A DNA stretch of 64,000 nt, from assembly GCA_030532225.1 (NCBI GenBank), contig JAUNLQ010000002.1:62001-126000 (forward strand), in the 5' to 3' direction. Made by a program: the position numbers and the translations under genes. Positions 17,459-26,815 of this stretch are shown here, one piece after another. The notes beneath the pieces are model-generated. The model was not told the DNA's origin, made no database searches, and saw nothing but the letters and a program-made list of their open reading frames with translations. The first letter of the stretch is position 1, and each line of letters begins with the position of its first letter. The stretch is from Bacillota bacterium (lineage in GTDB: Bacteria > Bacillota > Clostridia > Tissierellales > Peptoniphilaceae).

Positions 17459-18592
17459 ATGAAATATACAAATTTTACTAAAGATAAAGTTAAAGTTTCT
17501 CGCCTAGGTTTCGGCCTAATGAGATTACCGATTATTGACAATGATAACTCCCTTATTGATTATAAAAAATCTATGGAACTAATAAACTTGGCCTTAGAAA
17601 ATGGCATTACTTATTTTGATACTGCCTATGTTTATCATAGCAAGCAAAGTGAAATCTTCGCTGGCCAGGCCTTAAAAGATGTTAGAAAAGATATTAAATT
17701 AGCCACCAAATGTCCTGTTTGGCTTATAGAAAAAGAAGAAGACCTAGACTATCTATTAGATGTGGAATTACAAAAGCTACAAACTGACTATATAGACTTC
17801 TACCTTCTTCACACCCTTGATAGAGAAAAGTTTGAAAATGTAAAGAAGCACAATGTTTATGAAAGGGCCATGAAGGCCAAGGAAGCTGGCAAGATTAGAC
17901 AGCTAGGTTTTTCTTTCCATGACAACTTAGACCTATTTAAGGAAATTATTGATACTTATGATTTTGATTTTTGTCAAATTCAACTTAACTACCTAGATGA
18001 AGACTACCAAGCTGGCCTAGAAGGCCTTAGATATGCCAAGGCCAAGGGCCTGTCTGTTGTTATTATGGAACCACTTAGAGGTGGCCAACTAGCCAATCTT
18101 CCAAAGTCTATGACAGATAAGTTAGAGGGTCAGACTCCTGCTAGTCTAGGCTTTTCTTATCTTTTAGACAATGACCTAGTTGATGTAGTTCTGTCTGGTA
18201 TGAACCACAAGGACCAACTTCTAGAAAACATTAAAGTCTTCTCTGAAGTTGAGCCTAATTCCTTAGATGACCAAACTAAGGGCAAGATCGACTACCTTAA
18301 AAATGAAATGAAGTCTAGAATTAGAATAAATTGTACTGGCTGCAACTACTGTATGCCTTGTCCAGCTGGAGTTGAAATCCCAGAAATCTTCAGGGCCTAC
18401 AACAACAAATATATTTTTGAAGATGAAAAAAAATCTGTAGATACTTACGCAAGGATTGCTAAGAGAAATGGCAGCCAAGAAGCTTGTGTTGAATGTGGCC
18501 AATGTGAAAGCCAATGTCCACAAAGCCTTCCTATTATTGAAGGCCTTAAAGCAGCCCACCAAGACTTAAGTGGAGGAATTAATGAAAAATAA
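17459..18592 (+). CDS. Aldo/keto reductase with C-terminal 4Fe-4S domain
   Basis: A 377-residue oxidoreductase of the ferredoxin-type aldo/keto reductase group common in anaerobes. The N-terminal TIM barrel (about 1-270) carries LGFGLMRLP, FDTAYVYHSKQSE with the catalytic tyrosine, and IKLATKCPVW. The C-terminal tail carries cysteine clusters for iron-sulfur centres: CTGCNYCMPCPAG and CVECGQCESQCP. The substrate is unknown. An AGGAGG site precedes the ATG. The next gene, a lipoprotein, starts inside its last codons, so the two are co-translated. Confidence 0.93.
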   Translation: MKYTNFTKDKVKVSRLGFGLMRLPIIDNDNSLIDYKKSMELINLALENGITYFDTAYVYHSKQSEIFAGQALKDVRKDIKLATKCPVWLIEKEEDLDYLLDVELQKLQTDYIDFYLLHTLDREKFENVKKHNVYERAMKAKEAGKIRQLGFSFHDNLDLFKEIIDTYDFDFCQIQLNYLDEDYQAGLEGLRYAKAKGLSVVIMEPLRGGQLANLPKSMTDKLEGQTPASLGFSYLLDNDLVDVVLSGMNHKDQLLENIKVFSEVEPNSLDDQTKGKIDYLKNEMKSRIRINCTGCNYCMPCPAGVEIPEIFRAYNNKYIFEDEKKSVDTYARIAKRNGSQEACVECGQCESQCPQSLPIIEGLKAAHQDLSGGINEK

Positions 18593-19160
18593 ATTTCTTA
18601 TACTAGTCCTAGGTCTAAGTCTTATCCTAAGTGGATGTAAAAAAGACCCAGGGTCAGAAGGAAATCCTCAAGAAAAACTTCCTGATGACAAGGCCCAAGT
18701 GACTATAGAAACACCTGAAGACCTTCCAGATCCTGACCAAGAAAGTCCACAAGAAAAGGAAGAAGGTCAAGAAAATCCAGAAGACCAAATAGAAGAAGAA
18801 AATCCAGAAGAAGATCCAGAAGCTGAAGAAGTGGCCCAAAGTCTAGAAGAAGAAATAAAGGCCCTAGCTGAAAATTCTGACTATATTTCCATTATTAAAA
18901 TGTCCCAAACTGGACCTAATGGCAAGGAAATCCAGGTTATTGAAGACCTAAAGGGGTCTTTGAAAAATATAGTTCTGCCAGAAATTCCTAATATGCAGGC
19001 TAATTACAACTATATTATTTTTTTAATGGATTCAGAAACTGGAGATATAACCTTAACTGACGCCAATAGAGGTCTTATTCTAATAGAAAATGATACTGAC
19101 CAAAGACTTTTAATTTTAAAAGACCTGGTAACAGTTGATGAAAACAAGGAAGAAAATTAA
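18582..19160 (+). CDS. Lipoprotein with long Glu/Pro-rich linker
   Basis: A 192-residue lipoprotein beginning at the ATG at 18582, which has GGAGGA 5 bases upstream; the GTG at 18570 is less likely. The signal MKNKFLILVLGLSLILSGC has its cysteine at residue 19. Residues about 22-85 are almost wholly Glu, Pro, Asp and Gln in imperfect repeats (PEEDPEAEE), a flexible acidic spacer. A small C-terminal domain (about 95-192) follows, with ISIIKMSQTGPNGKEIQVI and DITLTDANRGLILI. I do not recognise that domain. The gene overlaps the reductase stop by 11 bases and precedes an ABC exporter by 11. Confidence 0.75.
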   Translation: MKNKFLILVLGLSLILSGCKKDPGSEGNPQEKLPDDKAQVTIETPEDLPDPDQESPQEKEEGQENPEDQIEEENPEEDPEAEEVAQSLEEEIKALAENSDYISIIKMSQTGPNGKEIQVIEDLKGSLKNIVLPEIPNMQANYNYIIFLMDSETGDITLTDANRGLILIENDTDQRLLILKDLVTVDENKEEN

Positions 19161-19171
19161 AGGAGGTAAAA

Positions 19172-20968
19172 TTGCCAAAAAATTCTTATAGCAACAGTGA
19201 ATTGTGGAAGAGATTTTTGCCCTATTTTAAAAAGTACAAGGGCTTAGTGTTTTTGGACCTGTTTTGTGCAGGTCTTACTACTTTAAACGAACTGGCCTTC
19301 CCAATTATTTTAAGAAAACTTACTGACACAGCTACATCAAATTTTCAAATGCTAACTATGTCCTTTATCCTTAGGATAACCAGTTTGTATGTGCTGTTAA
19401 AAGTTATAGATATTATAGCCTATTATTTTATGAACAATGTAGGCCATGTTACAGGAGCTAGAATAGAAACAGATATGAGAAAGGATATATTCTCCCATCT
19501 GCAACAAATGTCTACTTCCTTCTACAACGAAAACAAGGTTGGGAAACTAATGTCTAGGATTACCCACGACCTTTTCGATGTAACAGAGTTTGCCCACCAT
19601 TGTCCAGAGGAGTTTTTTATAGGTGGAATAAAGCTTTTAGTTTCCTTTGTAATCCTAGTTAGAATTAATATTCCCCTAACCCTAATCCTATTTTTAATTA
19701 TTCCTGTTATGATCTTGGCCATGTCCAAGAAAAACAGGGCAGTTAGGTCTACTATGGCTGCCCAAAGGTCCCATATTGGAGAACTAAACTCCTCTATTGA
19801 AGACTCACTTTTGGGAATGAACGTTGTTAAGTCCTTTACTAACGAAGACTATGAAATTTTTAAATTTGAAGAAGACAACCTGGCCTTTTTGGACATAAAA
19901 AAATTCATGTACAAAAACCTGTCTGTCTTCCATGCTATTTCCAGGTCCTTCGATGCCCTTATGTATATAATTATTATTCTCTTTGGGGGAATATTTATGT
20001 TAAGGGGCAGTCTAAGTCCTGCAGACCTAGTGGTCTTTGTCCTTTATGCCAATATGCTAACTGCAACTATAAGACGAATAGTTGAGTTTTCAGAACAGTT
20101 CCACAGGGGCATGTCTGGTATTGAAAAGTTTGTAGAAGTAATGGACACTGGCATAGAAATCTTCGACGACGAAGATGCTGTTGACCTAAATAATGTAAAG
20201 GGCCAAGTCGATCTTGACCATGTAAGCTTTAGATACAAAAAAGATGAAGACTTTGTCCTAAAAGACCTGTCCCTATCAGTAAAACCTGGAGAAAATATAG
20301 CCATAGTTGGTCCATCTGGAGCTGGGAAAACTACAATTATAAACCTAATTCCAAGATTTTATGATATTAACTCTGGATCCATTAAAATCGATGGCCAAGA
20401 TATTAGAAAGATAAAACTAAATTCTCTAAGGGGAAATATTGGTATAGTCCAACAAGATGTTTATCTTTTCAATGACACTATCTTAGAAAATATTAGATAT
20501 GGTAAGCCAGATGCTACAGATGAAGAAATTATCAGAGCAGCCAAAATGGCAGGAGCCGATGAATTTATAGACCAAATGCCTCAAGGCTACAAAACTCCAG
20601 TAGGAGAAAGAGGAGTTAGGTTATCAGGTGGCCAAAAACAAAGAATCTCCATAGCCAGAGTATTTTTGAAAAATCCACCAATCCTAATCTTAGACGAAGC
20701 TACTTCTGCCTTAGACAACAGAAGCGAAAAACTAGTTCAAGCTTCTCTAGACCACTTGTCCAATGGTAGGACTACAATTACCATAGCCCACAGGCTATCT
20801 ACAATCTTAAATGCAGACAAGATTATAGTTCTAACAGAAGATGGCATCCAAGAACAAGGCAACCACCAACAACTAATGGAAAACAAGGGCTTGTATTACA
20901 GCCTTTACACCCAAGGCCAATCATCCTTTGATGAAGAGTCCTTTGACAAGTTAATAGGCAAAGAATAA
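19172..20968 (+). CDS. ABC exporter, fused permease and ATPase (Sav1866/MsbA type)
   Basis: A 598-residue half-transporter that should work as a homodimer. Six membrane helices lie in about residues 15-310. The ATPase domain has Walker A GPSGAGKTTI, signature RLSGGQKQRISIARVFL, Walker B ILILDEATSALD and the switch histidine in TTITIAHRLS. It starts at a TTG (19172) with AGGAGG 6 bases upstream. The cargo is unknown; such proteins export lipids, drugs or peptides, and no C39 peptidase domain is present. It probably shares a transcript with the reductase and lipoprotein upstream and ends at a strong terminator. Confidence 0.92.
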   Translation: MPKNSYSNSELWKRFLPYFKKYKGLVFLDLFCAGLTTLNELAFPIILRKLTDTATSNFQMLTMSFILRITSLYVLLKVIDIIAYYFMNNVGHVTGARIETDMRKDIFSHLQQMSTSFYNENKVGKLMSRITHDLFDVTEFAHHCPEEFFIGGIKLLVSFVILVRINIPLTLILFLIIPVMILAMSKKNRAVRSTMAAQRSHIGELNSSIEDSLLGMNVVKSFTNEDYEIFKFEEDNLAFLDIKKFMYKNLSVFHAISRSFDALMYIIIILFGGIFMLRGSLSPADLVVFVLYANMLTATIRRIVEFSEQFHRGMSGIEKFVEVMDTGIEIFDDEDAVDLNNVKGQVDLDHVSFRYKKDEDFVLKDLSLSVKPGENIAIVGPSGAGKTTIINLIPRFYDINSGSIKIDGQDIRKIKLNSLRGNIGIVQQDVYLFNDTILENIRYGKPDATDEEIIRAAKMAGADEFIDQMPQGYKTPVGERGVRLSGGQKQRISIARVFLKNPPILILDEATSALDNRSEKLVQASLDHLSNGRTTITIAHRLSTILNADKIIVLTEDGIQEQGNHQQLMENKGLYYSLYTQGQSSFDEESFDKLIGKE

Positions 20969-20972
20969 ATTT

Positions 20973-21010
20973 AAGACCTAGAAGGATTTTTCCCTCTAGG
21001 TCTTTTTCTT
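20973..21010 (+). terminator. Intrinsic terminator, copy A of a near-identical hairpin pair
   Basis: A hairpin with arms GACCTAGAAGG / CCTCTAGGTC (20975-21002, one bulge or mismatch) is followed by TTTTTCTT on plus. The 30-base core (20975-21004) matches 24609-24638 at 28 positions in the same orientation. Confidence 0.85.
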
Positions 21011-22736
21011 AAGAGATACTTTTATAATTTTCATAGTAGGCAGAATACAAATCCTTGTAGGTCTTTGATCCTTCCATGGCTGCCTCATGGGATGGATATA
21101 TTTCTAGGTTTTTGTCATCTACAAACCAAATTTCATCTGCCCAATGGACTGCTGTCAACCTATGGGAGATTAAAAATACCATATAGTCTTTTTTCAACTT
21201 TTCAAAGGTCTTATAAAAGTCCCTTTCCTTTTCTATGTCAATTGCTGATGTAGGCTCATCTAAAATTATTAGGTCCCTGTCCCTATAAAGGGCCCTTAAG
21301 GAGGCAACTTGTTGGGCCTGGCCTCCAGAAAGGTCTACATTTTCTTCACTAAGATTTGCCCCTAGGGTCTTTTCTAGGTCAAAGTTTATCTTCCAGCCTA
21401 ATAAATTTATGGAGTCAGAAACCTTGGTCTTAGAAATATTTTCTCTAGTAGAGGCAATATTTTCATAAGAAGTAAAATCATTTAATAAAGTGAAATCTTG
21501 AAAAATTGGACTTATATGCTTATAAGATAAATCACATGTATCTATGGTCTTATAAGTAAGCCCGCCCCTACTTGGCCTATAGACACCTGAAATTAACTTT
21601 ACTAAGGTTGACTTTCCAGATCCATTTTTCCCAATTATAACTACCAACTTATTTCCTTGGGCCTTGAAATTTATATTTTCTAAAATTGGATTTTGAGAAT
21701 AAGAAAAATCCAGGTCCCTGGCCTCTAATATTTTTTCTGTCTTAGGCAGGTCTTTTTCCTTAGAATCTCCATTTGGAAGACTTAGAAAGTCAATAATAGG
21801 CTGAGAAAATCTAGCATACCTCCAAAAATCAACTGTAGCCTCAGTAATAGAGTTAAGAGCCTCTATGGCCTTTAAAGTTCCAAGGGTTATCATAGTAAAG
21901 GCCTCGATTTCAAAGTTCCCCTTAGAAAGATTTATTGCCCCACTTATAAGGACAGCAATAAAAACTAAGGTGTTTAAAAAATCTGAAAGAGAGGAACTTA
22001 AACCTATTCTTTTATAAAAGTCCTTAAAGAGATTATTAGTAGAATCAATCTGGCCCCTATAAGAAGAAATAATTTTTTCTTCCATAGAGTTTGCCTTTAT
22101 ATCCAGGAGCCTGTCCTTGTTAAAGGGCAAAAACTGATAAAACCAGATCCAATTGTTGATTGGAGCCAGGTCCTTATAAAAGTTGTCGTCTTTTTTGGAA
22201 TAATAAATTTTTCCATAAAAATTTAAGGCTAGCAAGGCTAAGATTATAAGTCCTAAGCCAAGGGAAAGACTGGATAGGACCAAGGCTGTAATTACAATTC
22301 TAATTATTCCCTCTAAAAAATTTATAATGGCCTCGATTAAGTTTTCTACTGCATACTGGTTCCTAAGGGAAAACTTGGCAGACCTGAGAAGCTTGTAGTA
22401 GGCTGGGTCCTCTAGACGGTCATAAGAAATACTTAGAGACTTGTCTAGGAGTTCTTCTTCCAAGGCATAGATAAATTCATTTCCCGCCTTTACAAGGACA
22501 ATCTTTAAATAAGCACCAACAAAGTTTAGGATTGCCAAGCTGGTAAAAACAAATACTACAGACCCTATCGGTCCAGGGCTTGTTAAAAATCCTGTTAGCC
22601 TTTGGATAAAGAATAAAAAGGCCAAGGACTTCAAACTTAGGACTAAGGCATTTATGATTAAAAATCTTAAAAACCTTTTGTTTTTCTTACTGGCCAGCTT
22701 TATAAGTAAAAAAGCCGTTTTAATGCTCTGAGCCAT
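21009..22736 (-). CDS. ABC half-transporter, fused permease and ATPase (second of pair)
   Basis: A 575-residue exporter half. A membrane domain with about six helices (residues 20-310) is followed by an ATPase with Walker A GKNGSGKSTL, signature VDLSGGQAQQVASLRAL, Walker B LIILDEPTSAID and switch ISHRLTAVHWAD. The permease is diverged from MsbA-type proteins and resembles peptide or bacteriocin-type exporters, without a peptidase domain. I chose the ATG at 22736 because AGGAGG sits 8 bases upstream; a GTG 9 bases earlier lacks spacing. It overlaps the preceding half-transporter gene, so a heterodimer is likely. Confidence 0.87.
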   Translation of the reverse strand: MAQSIKTAFLLIKLASKKNKRFLRFLIINALVLSLKSLAFLFFIQRLTGFLTSPGPIGSVVFVFTSLAILNFVGAYLKIVLVKAGNEFIYALEEELLDKSLSISYDRLEDPAYYKLLRSAKFSLRNQYAVENLIEAIINFLEGIIRIVITALVLSSLSLGLGLIILALLALNFYGKIYYSKKDDNFYKDLAPINNWIWFYQFLPFNKDRLLDIKANSMEEKIISSYRGQIDSTNNLFKDFYKRIGLSSSLSDFLNTLVFIAVLISGAINLSKGNFEIEAFTMITLGTLKAIEALNSITEATVDFWRYARFSQPIIDFLSLPNGDSKEKDLPKTEKILEARDLDFSYSQNPILENINFKAQGNKLVVIIGKNGSGKSTLVKLISGVYRPSRGGLTYKTIDTCDLSYKHISPIFQDFTLLNDFTSYENIASTRENISKTKVSDSINLLGWKINFDLEKTLGANLSEENVDLSGGQAQQVASLRALYRDRDLIILDEPTSAIDIEKERDFYKTFEKLKKDYMVFLISHRLTAVHWADEIWFVDDKNLEIYPSHEAAMEGSKTYKDLYSAYYENYKSIS

Positions 22737-24471
22737 AGGTCCCACCTCCTAAAAGTTCTTCTGAAATCTCTAAAACCTTTCTATAATAAGGAGACTTATC
22801 CTTAAGGGTCTTAGAATCTCCCAATGCTTCTACAGTTTTTGATCCTATGACTATGACCTTGTCTACAATATTAGAAACTGACAGCCTGTGGGAAATAATA
22901 ATATAGCCCCTGTCTTTTATTGCAGTCAAAGATTTATAAAAACTAAGTTCCTTTTCAATATCTAAGGCAGAAGTAGGTTCATCAAAAACATACATTGGCC
23001 TAGGACTAAGTAGGGTCCTTAAAATTACTAAAAGCTGTTCTTGGCCCCCAGAAGGAGTAAAGGCCTTAGGGAAAAATTCCCTGCCAATTTTATCATCTAG
23101 AGAAAGACCTCTTCCCCTGTCCTTGTTAACTATTCCATTGGCAGATAAAAATTCTTCAATCCTAGGCTCATTAAGGTCCTTAGGATCCATATACAACAAA
23201 TTGTCCCTAAGACTGGCTGGAAAAAGCCTAGAGCCTTGAAAAGAGCTGGCAAAGTATTTTAATCTTTGGTCGCCTCTTAAGTTTTTGCCATTTATTAAAA
23301 TCTGGCCCTTAGTAGGCTCAAAAAGTCCAATTAATAACTTTATAAAGGTGGACTTGCCTCCTCCATTTTCTCCAAGGATTCCAATTTTTTCAGCAGATGA
23401 AAAACTTACATTTACATCTTTTAAGGCAAAGTCATCGGAACCAGGATATTTATACCATACATTTACAAAATCCACAGTGAAAATCCCATCATCAATCTTA
23501 TAAGAATAGTCTTGGAGGTTCTCATTTAAAATATCATCATAAGTTTCATACAAGCTGAAGTTCTTTTTCAATTCTCCAAAGAGGTCAAAGGCCTTTAAGA
23601 TAGATGAGGAAAATAAAAAATACATAGAAAGAATAAAGACTAGGCTACTTGCTTCTAGAGACCCTCTATTTTGAATTAGATCAAAGAGCAAAATCCCATC
23701 ATTTACAATATATAAAAGAGCAAGGGGCAGTTTCACCTTAAAGGCAAGCTTGGTCTTTGAAGAAAAAACTTCAAAAATCTCCCCTGCCAGCTGCCTGTAC
23801 CTTTGTAAAATCATATCCTTTAGGCCAAAGGCCCTAATGTCCTTGGCGTACTTTGTGTCAGTAGTAAGACTTTGGTAGTACTCTAGCCTATTTTCAATAT
23901 CCCCCAGGTCCTCATCTTCCAAAAGGTCAAAATCATTTAGCTGGTCCTTAAGAGGAAAGGCTAGAAGATTAATAAGAAAACTAAGGCCTAAGAGAAAAAG
24001 AGAAAATCTTCCTAAGAAATATCCAGAAAAAACCACAAGGACAAAAAGAGGAACAAGCTCAATAAAACCAGCTAGAGAAGCCTGATAGCCTTGGTTGTCA
24101 GAAGAAAAAAAGTTTATGGCCCTTCTAAGCTTGCTAGTAAAGCCTTGGTCTTCAAAAGATTCATAGGTCTTGTTCAAAGATCTTTTAGTAAAATCAAAAA
24201 GGCGGTTCATTCTAGATTGAAAAATTAAAAATGATAGGCTGTTATGAAAAATATTAAGTAGGACCTTAGACCCAACCATTAAAAGACCTACAATTATAAT
24301 TGTTCCTATAAGTCTCTGGCTAGGAAGGCTGCCTTCAATGAGTTTTAAAATATATGTTAGGGCATAAGAATCTAAGAAAAACACAAAAATATAGGCAAGT
24401 ATGTAGACTAGTATTAGGCCAAAATGTTTTGACACAAAATTTTTAATTTCTTCTTTCATTTTCTTCTCCAA
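22720..24471 (-). CDS. ABC half-transporter, fused permease and ATPase (first of pair)
   Basis: A 583-residue exporter half with a long N-terminal membrane domain (about six helices, residues 15-310) and a C-terminal ATPase: Walker A GENGGGKSTF, signature TPSGGQEQLLVILRTL, Walker B MYVFDEPTSALD and switch IISHRLSVSNIVD. Catalytic residues are intact in both members of the pair, so neither site looks degenerate. Its last codons contain the ribosome site and start of the next gene. The pair is flanked by two near-identical hairpins. Cargo unknown; no precursor peptide or modification enzyme is adjacent. Confidence 0.87.
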   Translation of the reverse strand: MEKKMKEEIKNFVSKHFGLILVYILAYIFVFFLDSYALTYILKLIEGSLPSQRLIGTIIIVGLLMVGSKVLLNIFHNSLSFLIFQSRMNRLFDFTKRSLNKTYESFEDQGFTSKLRRAINFFSSDNQGYQASLAGFIELVPLFVLVVFSGYFLGRFSLFLLGLSFLINLLAFPLKDQLNDFDLLEDEDLGDIENRLEYYQSLTTDTKYAKDIRAFGLKDMILQRYRQLAGEIFEVFSSKTKLAFKVKLPLALLYIVNDGILLFDLIQNRGSLEASSLVFILSMYFLFSSSILKAFDLFGELKKNFSLYETYDDILNENLQDYSYKIDDGIFTVDFVNVWYKYPGSDDFALKDVNVSFSSAEKIGILGENGGGKSTFIKLLIGLFEPTKGQILINGKNLRGDQRLKYFASSFQGSRLFPASLRDNLLYMDPKDLNEPRIEEFLSANGIVNKDRGRGLSLDDKIGREFFPKAFTPSGGQEQLLVILRTLLSPRPMYVFDEPTSALDIEKELSFYKSLTAIKDRGYIIISHRLSVSNIVDKVIVIGSKTVEALGDSKTLKDKSPYYRKVLEISEELLGGGTYGSEH

Positions 24472-24599
24472 CTTTTATAATCTTTTCGGCTTTCAAACAA
24501 TATAAATTTTATCATAAAAATCAAAAAAAACATTCCAATGAACATAAGTCCATATTGATTGTTTTTCCTTCAAGACCACTATTTTACAAGGAGCCTAAT

Positions 24600-24640
24600 A
24601 AAAAATTTGACCTAGAAGGACTTTCCCCTCTAGGTCTTAT
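24600..24640 (-). terminator. purH terminator, copy B of a near-identical hairpin pair
   Basis: On the minus strand GACCTAGAGG...CCTTCTAGGTC (24609-24638) is followed by AAATTTTTTATT, 18 bases after the purH stop. The core matches the hairpin at 20975-21004. Confidence 0.85.
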
Positions 24641-24655
24641 TTCTTTTAAATTCAT

Positions 24656-26185
24656 TTAGTGTCTAAAGTGTCTGGTCTTTGTAAAAATCAAAGTCATGTC
24701 ATACTTGTCGCAAAGGTCGATTACTGCCTGGTCTTTTATAGATCCTCCTGGGCTAATCATGGCCTTTACTCCTGCCTCATGAAGGGCTTCTACTGTGTCT
24801 TCAAAGAAGAAGGCATCTGATCCTAGAACTGTTCCTTGGATCTTTTCTCCTGCCCTTTCTATGGCTTCTTCTACTGCCCAGGACCTTCTAACTTCTCCTT
24901 GGCCAATGCCAACTGTGGCGCCGTCCTTGGCTAGGACTACTCCATTTGAGGCTACGTTTTTCACACAAAGCCAAGCAAATTTCAAGTCTGCTAGTTCTTT
25001 TTCTGTTGCCTGTCTCTTGGTCACTGTTTCAAAGTCAAAGTCTTTTTCTTTTTCAGAAAAATAATCTTGGTCTTGGTAGACTATGCCTGATAAAACTTGT
25101 TTAAAGGTCATCTTGTTTAGGCTAAAGTCATTTAGGTCTTTGATTTCTATTAATCTAAGGTTTTTCTTCTTAGTAAGTATTTCTAAGGCCTGGTCTGAAA
25201 ATCCTGGGGCTATTATTACTTCTAAGAAATAAGATGCCATGTGGTCGGCAGTTTTTTCGTCTACTGGTCTATTTAAGGCAAAGATGCCACCAAAAATTGA
25301 TGTTGGGTCACATTCATAGGCCCTCATGTAAGCTTCGTATATGCTTTCTCCCACTCCAATACCTGATGGGTTAGTGTGTTTTACTCCAACTGCTGCAGGT
25401 TGAGAAAATTCTTTTACTGCCTTTACTGTTGAGAATATGTCATTTAAGTTGTTGTAGGATAGTTCCTTGCCATGAAGTTGTTTTATTTCTATGCCTAAGT
25501 CATCAAAGGCGTCCTTGTAGAAGGCTGCTCCTTGGTGAGGGTTTTCGCCATAGCGAAGTTGGTCTACCTTGTCATAGGTTAGGGTTAGCTTTTCTGGATA
25601 GTCTATGCCTAAGTGTCTATTAAAGTAGGCAGCAATTAGGCCATCATATTGGGCTGTGTAAGAAAAGGCCTTTCTAGCTAAGTCTGCCTTAAGGTCCAGG
25701 GATGGGTCTCCCTTTTCTAGTTCTTCCAATACTTCTTGGTAGTCAGCTGGGTCTGTTAGGATAAGAACGTCCTTGTAGTTCTTGGCTGCAGCCCTAATCA
25801 TTGATGGGCCGCCAATGTCTATGTTCTCAATCATTTCTTCATGGTCTGCTCCAGCCTTTAGTTTTTGGGAAAATGGATAAAGGTTGTTGACTACCATGTC
25901 TATAGATCCTATATTATGGTCCTTTATTATTTGGACATGGTCTTCATGGTCTCTTCTATAAAGGATTCCTCCATGGATCAATGGGTTTAGGGTTTTTACC
26001 CTGCCGTCTAAGATTTCTGGAAACTTGGTTACTTCAGATATTTCTATTGGCTCTAGGCCATTTTCCTTTAGGTGCTTGTAGGTGCCTCCTGTGGAAATTA
26101 TTTGCCAACCAAGTTGGTCTAGACCCTTGGCCAGGTCTAGGATATTTGTCTTGTCAAATACAGAGATAAGCGCTCTTTTTTTCAT
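24656..26185 (-). CDS. purH: Bifunctional AICAR transformylase/IMP cyclohydrolase
   Basis: Catalyses the last two steps of de novo IMP synthesis. The 509-residue length is typical. The N-terminal cyclohydrolase domain shows ALISVFDKTNILDLAKGL, STGGTYKHL and GRVKTLNPLIHGGIL. The C-terminal transformylase carries KHTNPSGIGVG with the catalytic Lys-His, and IGQGEVRRSWAVEEA. It is last in the operon, 3 bases after purN, followed by a terminator. purD, often the next gene, is not here. Confidence 0.97.
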   Translation of the reverse strand: MKKRALISVFDKTNILDLAKGLDQLGWQIISTGGTYKHLKENGLEPIEISEVTKFPEILDGRVKTLNPLIHGGILYRRDHEDHVQIIKDHNIGSIDMVVNNLYPFSQKLKAGADHEEMIENIDIGGPSMIRAAAKNYKDVLILTDPADYQEVLEELEKGDPSLDLKADLARKAFSYTAQYDGLIAAYFNRHLGIDYPEKLTLTYDKVDQLRYGENPHQGAAFYKDAFDDLGIEIKQLHGKELSYNNLNDIFSTVKAVKEFSQPAAVGVKHTNPSGIGVGESIYEAYMRAYECDPTSIFGGIFALNRPVDEKTADHMASYFLEVIIAPGFSDQALEILTKKKNLRLIEIKDLNDFSLNKMTFKQVLSGIVYQDQDYFSEKEKDFDFETVTKRQATEKELADLKFAWLCVKNVASNGVVLAKDGATVGIGQGEVRRSWAVEEAIERAGEKIQGTVLGSDAFFFEDTVEALHEAGVKAMISPGGSIKDQAVIDLCDKYDMTLIFTKTRHFRH

Positions 26186-26188
26186 CTT

Positions 26189-26815
26189 CTACCTCACTTT
26201 AACTATTCTTCCTTGAATTTGTAATTTGTCGTCACAATAGTCTTTAACTGTCTTGACTAATAGTTTGTGTTCTTCTTTTATAATTCGCTTTTGCAAGTCT
26301 TCTGCCTGGTCTCCATCTAAAACTGGAACTGCCACCTGGTATATTATTGGTCCAGCGTCAGCAACTGGGCTAACGAAATGGGTTGTGGCTCCTGAAAGTT
26401 TGACTCCATAGTCAAGGGCTGCCTGGTGGACCTTTAGGCCATAGTAGCCTTGGCCACAAAAGGCAGGTATCAAAGATGGGTGGATGTTTATTATCTTGTT
26501 TTCATAGGCAGAGATAAAGTCTGGCCCTAGGATTTTCAAAAAGCCTGCTAGGACTACAAAGTCAATGTCCCTTTCCTTTAAAATATTTAAAAGTTCTTGG
26601 TCATAGTCCTCTACACTTTTGTCGTCTCCTCTTAGGTAGATGGCTTCAATGCCATGGATCTTGGCCCTTTCTAGACCAAAGGCAGCTTTCCTGTTACATA
26701 CAACAAGGCTTAGGTTCCCCTTGATTTGGCCTTGGGCACAGGCATCGATTAGGGCTTGAAGGTTGGACCCTCCTCCTGAGACTAGAACTGCGAATTTTTT
26801 TAAATCTCTACACAT
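26189..26815 (-). CDS. purN: Phosphoribosylglycinamide formyltransferase (folate-dependent)
   Basis: Transfers a formyl group from 10-formyl-THF to GAR, the third purine step. Motifs: AVLVSGGGSNLQALIDA for GAR binding, the Asn-His-Asp catalytic region in KIINIHPSLIPAF, and GATTHFVSPVADAGPII. The 208 residues fit PurN. The start ATG overlaps the purM end by 16 bases and has GAAGG upstream. The reaction needs formyl-THF, so folate metabolism must be encoded elsewhere. Confidence 0.96.
   Translation of the reverse strand: MCRDLKKFAVLVSGGGSNLQALIDACAQGQIKGNLSLVVCNRKAAFGLERAKIHGIEAIYLRGDDKSVEDYDQELLNILKERDIDFVVLAGFLKILGPDFISAYENKIINIHPSLIPAFCGQGYYGLKVHQAALDYGVKLSGATTHFVSPVADAGPIIYQVAVPVLDGDQAEDLQKRIIKEEHKLLVKTVKDYCDDKLQIQGRIVKVR

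Noticed and set aside
18582..18860. Acidic repeat region of the lipoprotein as a DNA tandem repeat
   Set aside because: The Glu/Pro codon pattern is irregular, with no exact repeat unit, so it is a low-complexity protein linker only.
21009..24471. ABC pair as part of a bacteriocin or lantibiotic cluster
   Set aside because: No precursor peptide, modification enzyme, C39 peptidase domain or immunity gene was found around it.
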